Under the pieces are notes generated by a model that was not told where the DNA came from, did no database searches, and saw only the letters and a program-made list of their open reading frames with translations. A stretch of DNA of 27,774 nucleotides from Flavobacteriaceae bacterium (GTDB taxonomy: Bacteria; Bacteroidota; Bacteroidia; Flavobacteriales; Flavobacteriaceae), in the NCBI GenBank assembly GCA_002690085.1, contig NZDM01000088.1:1-27774 (forward strand), read 5' to 3'. Position numbers and translations under genes: made by a program. This document shows, piece by piece, positions 8,199 to 15,287 of the stretch (its first letter is position 1; each line of letters opens with the position of its first letter).

Positions 8199-8945
8199 TT
8201 ATTTCTGCAGTTGTTTTTTGGCAAAGATAGCCGCCCCGACAATTCCAGCATTGTTTTTTAATTCGGCAGCTTTAAATGGAGTATTTATGTGAATATATTG
8301 TTCAAACTGCTCGATTTTATTACTCACACCGCCCCCCAAAATAATAAGATTTGGATTAAAACTTTTTTCGATGTGATTTAAAAAGAAATTGACGCGTTTA
8401 CCCCATTTTTTAAAATCCCATTCCTTGCGTTTTCTGGCAGCATCAGAAGCAAAAAATTCCATAATATCCCCTTTTTTTCCATAGAGTCTCCCGAGTTCAA
8501 AATTTGAAAGTAATTCACCATTAAAAAAAACACCAGACCCAATCCCAGTGCCCAAGGTTATGGTCATAACCAAACCATTTTGGTTTTTACCCGCTCCGAA
8601 CTCCATGACTCCCATGGCTGCTGCATCGGCATCATTGACTACAAAAAAAGGCGGTCCTATTCTAGATTTAAACAAGGCATCCAATTGGATGTCTTGAATG
8701 GAAGGGTCTAAATTTCCAAAATGCATGGCTTTCCCATTTTTAATAATGGTTGGAAATGATACGCCAACAGGTCCATTCCATTTAAAAGAATTGCAAAGAG
8801 TATCAATGACATCAGAAATGGCTTCTGGTAGGGCTGGTTTTGGAGTTGGAATGCGTAAACGGTCGCTTACTAATGTACCATTATTAGTGTTCACAACAGC
8901 GCCTTTTATTCCAGAGCCTCCAACATCGATTCCAAGTATTTCCAT
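8199..8945 (-). CDS. ppgK: ROK-family polyphosphate glucokinase-like protein
   Basis: A 248-residue sugar kinase. The phosphate loop GIDVGGSGIKGAVV lies at residues 5-18, the catalytic Asp is in NDADAA (Asp105), and the second phosphate loop LGTGIGSGVFFNG is near 130-142. KEWDFKKWGKRVN and NPNLIILGGGVSNK follow. The order and short length (no zinc-binding Cys cluster as in ROK repressors) match polyphosphate-glucose phosphotransferases, which phosphorylate glucose with polyphosphate or ATP. One difference: where I recall an E-F-G-H-type glucose-contacting segment in actinobacterial PpgK, this protein reads ELGRLYG, so sugar specificity may differ. It follows the unknown gene at 8949-9425 with a 3-bp gap, so the two are co-transcribed. 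Confidence 0.8.
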   Translation of the reverse strand: MEILGIDVGGSGIKGAVVNTNNGTLVSDRLRIPTPKPALPEAISDVIDTLCNSFKWNGPVGVSFPTIIKNGKAMHFGNLDPSIQDIQLDALFKSRIGPPFFVVNDADAAAMGVMEFGAGKNQNGLVMTITLGTGIGSGVFFNGELLSNFELGRLYGKKGDIMEFFASDAARKRKEWDFKKWGKRVNFFLNHIEKSFNPNLIILGGGVSNKIEQFEQYIHINTPFKAAELKNNAGIVGAAIFAKKQLQK

Positions 8946-8948
8946 AAT

Positions 8949-9425
8949 TTATTGAATTAGTTTCTCAATTTGTAGTTGATATTCGTATTGTAAATCTTCG
9001 TGAAGTTTTAGCGTCTTTTTTCGAGATGCCTCAACTTGCCGATTGTATAAGTTTGTGAGTGTCTTATTATTAAAAATTGATGGCCGAATGGATTTCATCC
9101 TGCAGCAAAAATAAAGCAATAATTCAACCTCTGTTTCGGGGGCGTTGGAGTAGCGAGAAAATTTTCTAATGCGCCGTAGTATTTTACGTACACTTTTTTT
9201 TATAAAAAAATAACTGTTAGTGTTGATCTTATCAAAAAGTTTGTCCAATTGTGATTTGATACTTTGCACATATTGGAGCTCGTCTTCGGATTGAAAAATT
9301 AAATAGGTCAGGAGCTCTTTGTTTTCAATTTTAAAACGTGCAAGTCGCAAACAGAGCTTTTGAAGCGCTTGGCGGTCTAGATGTGTTAACGCTTTTCTCA
9401 GAGTGACGATACTGGCTGCTTTCAT
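8949..9425 (-). CDS. Conserved-looking hypothetical protein, cytoplasmic, basic and helical
   Basis: A 158-residue protein from the ATG at 9425 (MKAASIVTLRKALTHLDRQ). A TTG 39 bp further upstream would add 13 residues and would place a perfect palindrome inside the coding region, so I prefer the ATG. I do not recognise the family. It has no signal peptide or membrane segment. It is rich in Lys, Arg, Leu and Gln, predicted largely helical, with a basic cluster near the middle (KKSVRKILRRIRKFSRYSN) and a helical tail ending in LQYEYQLQIEKLIQ. The basic patch could contact nucleic acid or polyphosphate, but this is speculation. It is immediately upstream of ppgK (3-bp gap), which ties it to that gene's regulation. 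Confidence 0.75.
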   Translation of the reverse strand: MKAASIVTLRKALTHLDRQALQKLCLRLARFKIENKELLTYLIFQSEDELQYVQSIKSQLDKLFDKINTNSYFFIKKSVRKILRRIRKFSRYSNAPETEVELLLYFCCRMKSIRPSIFNNKTLTNLYNRQVEASRKKTLKLHEDLQYEYQLQIEKLIQ

Positions 9426-9430
9426 AGGCT

Positions 9431-9444
9431 TTGTAATATTACAA
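9431..9444. promoter_or_regulatory. 14-bp perfect palindrome before the ppgK operon
   Basis: TTGTAATATTACAA is its own reverse complement. It lies 5 bp upstream of the ATG of the unknown gene at 8949-9425, in its probable 5' leader, and is a plausible operator for a dimeric repressor. No regulator can be assigned. Confidence 0.4.
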
Positions 9445-9567
9445 TTTTTGAAAAAGACTTGCAATAATGAATTTATTTTTGTTACTCACTATTTAAGGAA
9501 ATACTTTATTAATAATTGCTTAAACATAAATACAATTCGTAGCGTATGTGTATTTTAGCGGCAAATT

Positions 9568-10590
9568 ATGGATTCTATTACACAAATAGTATTGGGCGCT
9601 GCCTGCGGTGAAGCTGTTTTAGGAAAAAAAATTGGCAATAAGGCCCTATTTTTTGGCGCTATTGGAGGTACACTTCCAGATTTGGATGTGTTTGTTGGTG
9701 ATTGGTTGTATGACAGCGAAATCCAATCCATGGCTTATCACAGGGGGTTTATGCATTCCATTTTTTTTGCAATTCTAGGAAGTCTAATACTAGGCTTTTT
9801 GCAACATTGGATTTACAACCGTGGCAAGCGTATCGGTAAAATAAGGCGTCAGGAATGGATTCAACTCTTTTTTTGGTCCTTGCTTACACATTCAATTTTA
9901 GATTGCTTTACAGCTTATGGAACACAACTGTTCGCCCCTTTTTCTAATTACAGAGTTGCCTTTGATAATATTTCAGTAGCCGACCCTTTGTATACACTTC
10001 CTTTTTTGATTTGTCTTATTGCAATGATGTTTTTTAAGCGCAGTTCTAAAACACGTTCTATTTTATTAAAATTAGCTTTTGGAATCAGTTCTTGTTATAT
10101 GCTTTTTACCTTAGCAAATAAAGCCTATGTTCACAACGTTTTTAAATCATCACTACAAGATCAAGGTATTGAATACCTGCGTTTCAGGACGCAGCCCACG
10201 ATATTAAATAATATACTTTGGTATGCGATTGCAGAGTCTGAGTCATGTTATTATGCGGCCCTGTATTCAATATTAGATGGCTCAAAAGCACCAAAAAAAT
10301 GGCAAAAAATCCCTAAAAACCATGAATTATTACCTACTGAAGATCAGGATATTAAAACTTTAATTTGGTTTTCAAATGGTTTTTACAGCATTTCTAAGAC
10401 GGATGAAAAAGAAGCTTATATCTTTAAAGATTTAAGGTATCCGCTTATGGATGAAGAGGATTCGAACTCTTCGGTTTTTAGTTTTTTTATTTATAAGGAA
10501 AACATCAATTGGATGCTACAGCCAATTTACATGGAACAGCCCAATGAAAAAAACTTCGAAGATTTTTGGAACCGACTCAAAGGGATTTAA
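9568..10590 (+). CDS. YdjM/DUF457-type membrane protein (putative metal-dependent hydrolase family)
   Basis: A 340-residue inner-membrane protein. The N terminus MDSITQIVLGAACGEAVLG, followed by TLPDLDVFVG and YHRGFMHSI, is the signature of the DUF457/YdjM family; the Asp and His residues (PDLD, HRGFMHS and later THSILDC) are the presumed metal ligands. Several hydrophobic segments occupy roughly residues 60-80, 105-125, 145-160 and 168-185. The last 150 or so residues are soluble and Trp/Tyr-rich (SCYYAALYSILDG, IWFSNGFYSI), likely facing the periplasm. The family's biochemical function is not established. The stop overlaps that of the convergent PLP gene by 4 bp. Confidence 0.8.
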   Translation: MDSITQIVLGAACGEAVLGKKIGNKALFFGAIGGTLPDLDVFVGDWLYDSEIQSMAYHRGFMHSIFFAILGSLILGFLQHWIYNRGKRIGKIRRQEWIQLFFWSLLTHSILDCFTAYGTQLFAPFSNYRVAFDNISVADPLYTLPFLICLIAMMFFKRSSKTRSILLKLAFGISSCYMLFTLANKAYVHNVFKSSLQDQGIEYLRFRTQPTILNNILWYAIAESESCYYAALYSILDGSKAPKKWQKIPKNHELLPTEDQDIKTLIWFSNGFYSISKTDEKEAYIFKDLRYPLMDEEDSNSSVFSFFIYKENINWMLQPIYMEQPNEKNFEDFWNRLKGI

Positions 10591-11780
10591 ACAACACCCA
10601 CAGATTGCATGCATTCAAACATGGCTCTGTAAGTACGTTCGATATCATTGTCAAGTCCCACAGAAAAACGAATTAAGCCTTCACTGAGGCCAATAATTTT
10701 TTGTTCTTCCTCGGGTATTTCTGAAGATGTTGAAGTGCCAGGGGCGCTAAACAGAGTTTTGTAAAACCCGAGACTAACGGCCAAATACCCTAAGTTTTCA
10801 TTTTGCATTAACTCCATCAAGGTATTTGCGTTTTTTAAGCTCCCTACATCAATTGTAAGCATACCGCCAAAACCAAATTCAGCATTCATTTGGGCTTTAA
10901 ACACTTGGTGTGATGGGTGCGAAGCAAGACCAGGATAAACAGTTTTTAAACCCAATGATTCAAATTTCTGTGCTAAATACAATGCATTTGCGCTGTGCTG
11001 TTTGATGCGAATATGAAGGGTGCGCAGGTTTTTTAGAATGGATGCAGCGCGCAAGCTATCCATAGTTGCTCCGAACAACATGGCGGCGCCATCGTTAACA
11101 TTCCTTAAATTATCAATAAATTCTTGAGATCCACAAACAACACCACCAATCGCATCACTGGCACCGTTTATGAATTTTGTTAAACTGTGTATCACGATGT
11201 CTGCGCCAAGTTGTTTAGGAGATATTGATAAAGGCGAAAAAGTGTTATCAACAACCAATTGAAGCTTGTATTTTTTGGCAATTTTTGAAAGCGCAGCAAT
11301 ATTGGCAACTTCAAGCAAAGGGTTACTTACAGCTTCACAATACAATATTTTACTGTCTTCTGTAATGGCCGTTTCAATCGCCTTCAAACTCGTAATGTCT
11401 ACAAAAGATGTTTGTATGTTGAGTTTGGGTGCAAAGTTTTTGAGAAAAGCATAGGTACCTCCGTAAATGGTTCGACTTGACACCACGTGATCTCCTGCAC
11501 TGCAAAGTTGCATGATAACTGAAGTGATGGCTCCCATGCCAGAAGCGGAGACATTGGAAGTTTCGGTCCCTTCCATGGCTGCAAGCGCTTCACCAAGATA
11601 GAGATTTGAGGGCGAGCTGTGTCTTGAATATAAATAACAGCCATCCGCATTGCCTTCAAAAGTTTCAAACATTGTTTTGGCAGAAAGAAAGGTATAGGTT
11701 GATGAATCAGATATTGATGGATTAATGCCGCCAAATTCGCCAAAGTATTGTAAATCTTGAATGGAGTCTGCAGGTTTCAT
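10587..11780 (-). CDS. Cys/Met-metabolism PLP enzyme, methionine gamma-lyase-like
   Basis: A 397-residue fold-type I PLP enzyme of the cystathionine gamma-synthase/methionine gamma-lyase family. Visible: YSRHSSPSN with Arg53 (phosphate binding from the neighbouring subunit), SGMGAI, IYGGTY with Tyr106, VVDNTFSP with Asp178 (pyridine nitrogen) and the Schiff-base Lys202 in HSLTKFING. The product would be alpha-cleavage of sulfur amino acids (for example methionine to methanethiol, 2-oxobutyrate and ammonia). However, the Cys typical of methionine gamma-lyases after YG is Gly108 here, so it may be another gamma-lyase or synthase. It is divergent from an Lrp/AsnC regulator, as mdeA is from mdeR in Pseudomonas putida. 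Family certain; substrate uncertain. Confidence 0.85.
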   Translation of the reverse strand: MKPADSIQDLQYFGEFGGINPSISDSSTYTFLSAKTMFETFEGNADGCYLYSRHSSPSNLYLGEALAAMEGTETSNVSASGMGAITSVIMQLCSAGDHVVSSRTIYGGTYAFLKNFAPKLNIQTSFVDITSLKAIETAITEDSKILYCEAVSNPLLEVANIAALSKIAKKYKLQLVVDNTFSPLSISPKQLGADIVIHSLTKFINGASDAIGGVVCGSQEFIDNLRNVNDGAAMLFGATMDSLRAASILKNLRTLHIRIKQHSANALYLAQKFESLGLKTVYPGLASHPSHQVFKAQMNAEFGFGGMLTIDVGSLKNANTLMELMQNENLGYLAVSLGFYKTLFSAPGTSTSSEIPEEEQKIIGLSEGLIRFSVGLDNDIERTYRAMFECMQSVGVV

Positions 11781-11874
11781 ATTTAAAAAGGTTAATTTTA
11801 GTCAAATATCAATATAAAATGATATAAAAACAATAGAATTATATTTAATGTGAAAATAAATCTTATTTAAGTTT

Positions 11875-11892
11875 AATAATTAGATAATTATT
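11875..11892. promoter_or_regulatory. Inverted repeat in the PLP enzyme / Lrp divergent region
   Basis: AATAATTA and TAATTATT form 8-bp arms separated by GA. It lies in the 157-bp, extremely AT-rich gap between the PLP gene and the divergent Lrp/AsnC gene. A small AT-rich dyad fits the kind of site Lrp-family dimers bind, but AT-rich DNA makes such repeats by chance too. Confidence 0.35.
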
Positions 11893-11937
11893 TTATAAAT
11901 TTATTTTTAATTATACATTTAACGTTTTTTTTTCGAT

Positions 11938-12396
11938 ATGAAATTAGATGCTCTAGACCTTTCCATTCTTAGACTCCTGCAAAAGAACGCTAAAGTCACA
12001 AACAAAGCCCTTTCATCAAAACTTTCACTGTCTGTAACTGCCATCTATGAACGCATAAAAAAGTTAGAGAAATCAGGTGTAATTGCTAACTATGTGGCGC
12101 TGGTTTCCAAAGAAAAAGTAGCGAGGTCATTTATTGCTTTTTGCCACATTAAACTCACCCAACACACCCAAGACAATGTGAAACAGTTTGAAAAAGAGGT
12201 GGTTAAAATTGAAGAAGTTTTGGAATGTTACCATTTAAGTGGGGATTATGATTATCTTTTGAAAGTACATGCTGAAGATATGGAAGCCTACCGTCAGTTC
12301 ATGCTTGAAAAGCTCACAAAACTAGACCACATTGGAAGTACTCACAGCATGTTTATGATAAATCAAGTAAAACATACAACAGCCCTTAATATTTAG
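11938..12396 (+). CDS. Lrp/AsnC-family transcriptional regulator
   Basis: A 152-residue regulator. The N-terminal winged helix-turn-helix (about 1-60) starts LDALDLSILRLLQKNAK and contains SLSVTAIYERIKKLEKSGVI. The C-terminal RAM/AsnC effector domain (about 68-145) includes FIAFCHIKL and VLECYHLSGDYDYLLKVHAED, the glycine/aspartate-rich ligand and oligomer interface. Length is typical. Such proteins sense amino acids and form octamers or related assemblies. The divergent placement against a sulfur amino acid PLP enzyme suggests local control of that gene, and probably autoregulation, through the shared 157-bp region. Effector (methionine, cysteine or branched-chain) cannot be read from sequence. 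Confidence 0.93.
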   Translation: MKLDALDLSILRLLQKNAKVTNKALSSKLSLSVTAIYERIKKLEKSGVIANYVALVSKEKVARSFIAFCHIKLTQHTQDNVKQFEKEVVKIEEVLECYHLSGDYDYLLKVHAEDMEAYRQFMLEKLTKLDHIGSTHSMFMINQVKHTTALNI

Positions 12397-12411
12397 ATAA
12401 AAAAATCATTT

Positions 12412-12425
12412 TTCATTGCAATGAA
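12412..12425. promoter_or_regulatory. 14-bp perfect palindrome in the lpdA promoter
   Basis: TTCATTGCAATGAA is its own reverse complement. It ends 5 bp before the -7 box at 12431-12438, so it sits between the expected -33 and -7 elements, where a bound repressor would block RNA polymerase. It could alternatively act as a weak hairpin after the Lrp gene, but the 4-nt loop form has only five pairs. Confidence 0.4.
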
Positions 12426-12430
12426 GTTTG

Positions 12431-12438
12431 TATTTTTG
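12431..12438 (+). promoter_or_regulatory. Candidate -7 box of lpdA
   Basis: TATTTTTG fits TAnnTTTG, 25 bp before the lpdA ATG. The nearest upstream TTG is too close for a consensus -33, so the promoter may be weak or activator-dependent. Confidence 0.4.
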
Positions 12439-12463
12439 TTATTGTTAAATTAAACTATTTTTT

Positions 12464-13864
12464 ATGAATTCTTACGATGTTGCCGTCATAGGATCCGGAC
12501 CTGGAGGCTATGTTTCCGCCATACGTTGTGCACAATTGGGAATGCGCGTGGCCATTATTGAAAAGTATGCTACAATGGGAGGAACCTGTTTAAACGTTGG
12601 CTGTATCCCCAGCAAAGCACTTCTAGATTCCTCACATCATTTTGAAGACGCTGTCAAACATTTTGACACTCATGGTATTGAATTGCCTGGAGAAGTGAAA
12701 GTCAACCTTGATAAAATGATGCAGCGCAAGCAAGGTGTTGTAGATCAAACAACCGTTGGCATTGATTTTTTAATGAAGAAAAATAAAATTGACACCTACC
12801 AAGGCGTTGGTACATTCAAAGATGCTACTCACATTCAAATTGACGGTGAAATAGCCATAGAAATAGAGGCAAAACACACTATTATTGCAACAGGGAGTAA
12901 GCCAACTAAACTTCCTTTTGTTAAAGTAGACAAAGAACGCATCATTACTTCCACAGAAGCTTTAAAGCTTACGGAAATTCCCAAGCATCTGATCATCATT
13001 GGAGGTGGTGTTATTGGTTTAGAATTGGGGCAAGTCTATAAGCGATTGGGGGCTGAAGTTACGGTCATAGAATACATGGACCGCATCATTCCAACCATGG
13101 ATAAAAGTCTTTCTAAAGAGCTCAACAAAGTCCTAAAGAAACAAAAATTTAAAATTAACACCTCTCATAAGGTCACTTCTGTAACTAGAGATGTAGATGC
13201 CATTTTAGTGAAAGCAGAAAATAAAAAAGGAGAAGTTGTTAGTTTTGAGGGCGATTACTGTCTAGTTTCTGTAGGTCGAAGTGCTTATACTGCAGGGCTT
13301 AATGCGGAAGCTGCTGGCGTTCAAATAAACGAAAGAGGACAAGTGGAGGTCAATGCGCATTTACAAACAACAGCTAAAAATATTTACGCCATTGGAGATG
13401 TTATCAAAGGGGCTATGTTAGCCCACAAAGCCGAAGAAGAAGGCGTTTTTGTCGCTGAAACAATTGCAGGACAAAAGCCACATATAAATTACAATTTAAT
13501 ACCTGGTGTGGTATACACTTGGCCAGAAGTGGCTTCTGTTGGAAAAACTGAAGAAGCCTTGGAAAGCGCCGGCATCGCTTATAAATCCGGGCAATTTCCG
13601 ATGCGTGCCTTGGGACGCAGTCGCGCCAGTATGGATTTAGATGGATTTGTTAAAATTCTTGCAGACGCTAAAACCGATGAAATTCTAGGGGTGCATATGA
13701 TTGGCGCCCGTTGTGCGGATCTTATTGCTGAAGCCGTCGTGGCGATGGAGTTTCGTGCTTCTGCAGAAGACATTTCTAGGATGTCACATGCTCATCCAAC
13801 TTTTACTGAAGCGATCAAAGAAGCCGCTTTGGCAGCGACGCAAGACCGAGCACTACATATTTAA
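12464..13864 (+). CDS. lpdA: Dihydrolipoyl dehydrogenase
   Basis: A 466-residue FAD enzyme (E3) that reoxidises dihydrolipoyl groups of 2-oxoacid dehydrogenase complexes or the glycine cleavage system, producing NADH. The FAD loop VIGSGPGGYVSA is at residues 8-19; the redox-active disulfide is Cys42 and Cys47 in GGTCLNVGCIPSK. The NAD loop is IIGGGVIGLELGQVYKRLG, the FAD-binding IYAIGDVIKGAMLAHKAEEE follows, and the C-terminal catalytic dyad HAHPTFTE gives His444 and Glu449. Length is standard. No E1 or E2 gene is next to it, so its partner complex is elsewhere, as for the shared E3 of many genomes. It starts 67 bp after the Lrp gene with its own candidate promoter and a palindrome. Confidence 0.97.
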   Translation: MNSYDVAVIGSGPGGYVSAIRCAQLGMRVAIIEKYATMGGTCLNVGCIPSKALLDSSHHFEDAVKHFDTHGIELPGEVKVNLDKMMQRKQGVVDQTTVGIDFLMKKNKIDTYQGVGTFKDATHIQIDGEIAIEIEAKHTIIATGSKPTKLPFVKVDKERIITSTEALKLTEIPKHLIIIGGGVIGLELGQVYKRLGAEVTVIEYMDRIIPTMDKSLSKELNKVLKKQKFKINTSHKVTSVTRDVDAILVKAENKKGEVVSFEGDYCLVSVGRSAYTAGLNAEAAGVQINERGQVEVNAHLQTTAKNIYAIGDVIKGAMLAHKAEEEGVFVAETIAGQKPHINYNLIPGVVYTWPEVASVGKTEEALESAGIAYKSGQFPMRALGRSRASMDLDGFVKILADAKTDEILGVHMIGARCADLIAEAVVAMEFRASAEDISRMSHAHPTFTEAIKEAALAATQDRALHI

Positions 13865-13978
13865 ATAAAGCCAAAATAATTATTCTTTTTCAAATACTGT
13901 AATGCAACAAAAAGGTATTGTAGTTATGTTGTTGTTTATTGTAAATTACTTCTTAAATTTACAAAAACACAATTCTTT

Positions 13979-15271
13979 TTGAGACGCGCTAAGAAAATAG
14001 AAGTCAATGATATTCCGGATTTTAAAATAAAACTGTTAAAATGGGCGCAGTCTTACAGTGAAGTCACTTGGCTGGATTCGAACGAATGCTCACAAGCTTA
14101 CAGCAATTTTGATGCAGTTCTAGCAGTAGATGCATTTACTAGTCTTAAAACAGGCTTTGATCAAGCCTTTGATCAACTTCACGATTATCATTTAAAGACT
14201 TCGGATTGGATATTTGGCTATTTATCTTATGATCTAAAGAACAACTTAGAAGATTTAGAATCTAGTAATTTTGATGGTTTGCGATTTCCAGAGTTATTTT
14301 TCTTTCAACCTAAGAAACTATTTTTTTTTAAGAACGGTACTGTTACCATTCAGTATTTGAACTGTGTTTTTAAAGAGATGGACAATGATTTACGTCAAAT
14401 TAAAAATACTGCTACTAGTACTTTTAATGGCATTAAACACAACGCGCTAAAAATTAAACCAAGGTTATCTCAACAGCACTATATTGATTTAATTCAAAAA
14501 CTAAAATCACACATTCAAAGAGGCGATATTTATGAAGCCAATTTTTGCCAAGAATTTTATGCCAACGGTGAAATTGATCCTTTATTAACCTTTGAACGCT
14601 TGCAAGATTTGTCATTACCACCTTTCGCTGTTTTTTTTAAGAATAAATCCAATTTTCTCCTTTCAGCATCTCCAGAGCGTTACTTAAAAAAAGAGGGAAA
14701 TTTATTGATTTCTCAACCCATTAAGGGAACAGCAGCCAGGTCTTCTAATGCAACTGAAGATTTAAATCTTAAAAACAATTTATTGGCAGATCCAAAGGAG
14801 CGCAGTGAAAATGTTATGATTGTAGATTTGGTTCGGAACGATCTCTCACGAATTGCCAAAAAGGGAAGTGTTATTGTAGAAGAATTACACGCAATTTATT
14901 CATTCAAACAGGTGCACCATTTGATTTCAACTATCAAAGCCGAGTTACGTCCAGAAATTTCTGCAGTTGATGCCATCTGCGCCTCTTATCCAATGGGTAG
15001 TATGACCGGAGCGCCTAAAATTTCAGCCATGAAAATCATCGAAAATTTAGAGTGCAGCAAACGTGGCCTTTACTCAGGTTCTGTAGGGTATTTCACTCCA
15101 GACGGTAATTTTGATTTCAATGTGGTCATAAGAAGTATTTTGTACAATGCTAAGACGTCTTATGTTTCCCTTTCAGTTGGCAGTGCCATCACTGCCAAAA
15201 GCGTACCTGAAAAAGAATACGAAGAATGTTTGATCAAAGCCAAGGCTCTTATCGAAGTTTTGGAAAATTAA
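13979..15271 (+). CDS. pabB: Aminodeoxychorismate synthase component I
   Basis: A 430-residue chorismate-using enzyme making 4-amino-4-deoxychorismate for folate. The key discriminator is PIKGT (Lys249): PabB carries this Lys, anthranilate synthase TrpE has Ala (PIAGT). Other family motifs are SASPERYL, ERSENVMIVDLVRNDLSR, SMTGAPKISAM and the C-terminal SVGSAITAKSVPEKEYEEC. The start is TTG at 13979: the frame is open further upstream but has no ATG or GTG, and the first in-frame ATG would cut away over 120 residues, including the normal N-terminal WLDSN region. The product MRRAKKIEVNDIPDFKIKLL looks like a proper start. The amidotransferase PabA is not adjacent. tilS follows after 16 bp. Confidence 0.92.
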   Translation: MRRAKKIEVNDIPDFKIKLLKWAQSYSEVTWLDSNECSQAYSNFDAVLAVDAFTSLKTGFDQAFDQLHDYHLKTSDWIFGYLSYDLKNNLEDLESSNFDGLRFPELFFFQPKKLFFFKNGTVTIQYLNCVFKEMDNDLRQIKNTATSTFNGIKHNALKIKPRLSQQHYIDLIQKLKSHIQRGDIYEANFCQEFYANGEIDPLLTFERLQDLSLPPFAVFFKNKSNFLLSASPERYLKKEGNLLISQPIKGTAARSSNATEDLNLKNNLLADPKERSENVMIVDLVRNDLSRIAKKGSVIVEELHAIYSFKQVHHLISTIKAELRPEISAVDAICASYPMGSMTGAPKISAMKIIENLECSKRGLYSGSVGYFTPDGNFDFNVVIRSILYNAKTSYVSLSVGSAITAKSVPEKEYEECLIKAKALIEVLEN

Positions 15272-15275
15272 TTTT

Positions 15276-15283
15276 TACTTTTG
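15276..15283 (+). promoter_or_regulatory. Candidate -7 box giving a near-leaderless tilS transcript
   Basis: TACTTTTG fits TAnnTTTG and ends 4 bp before the tilS ATG, so a start at the usual distance would be at or beside the ATG. TTTG at 15259-15262 is only 13 nt upstream, short for a -33. Chance is quite possible; tilS may simply be read through from pabB. Confidence 0.25.
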
Positions 15284-15287
15284 CTGC

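Noticed and set aside
14157..14180. Direct repeat TTTGATCAA within pabB
   Set aside because: It encodes the tandem peptide FDQAFDQ in frame; ordinary local duplication, not a mobile or regulatory repeat.
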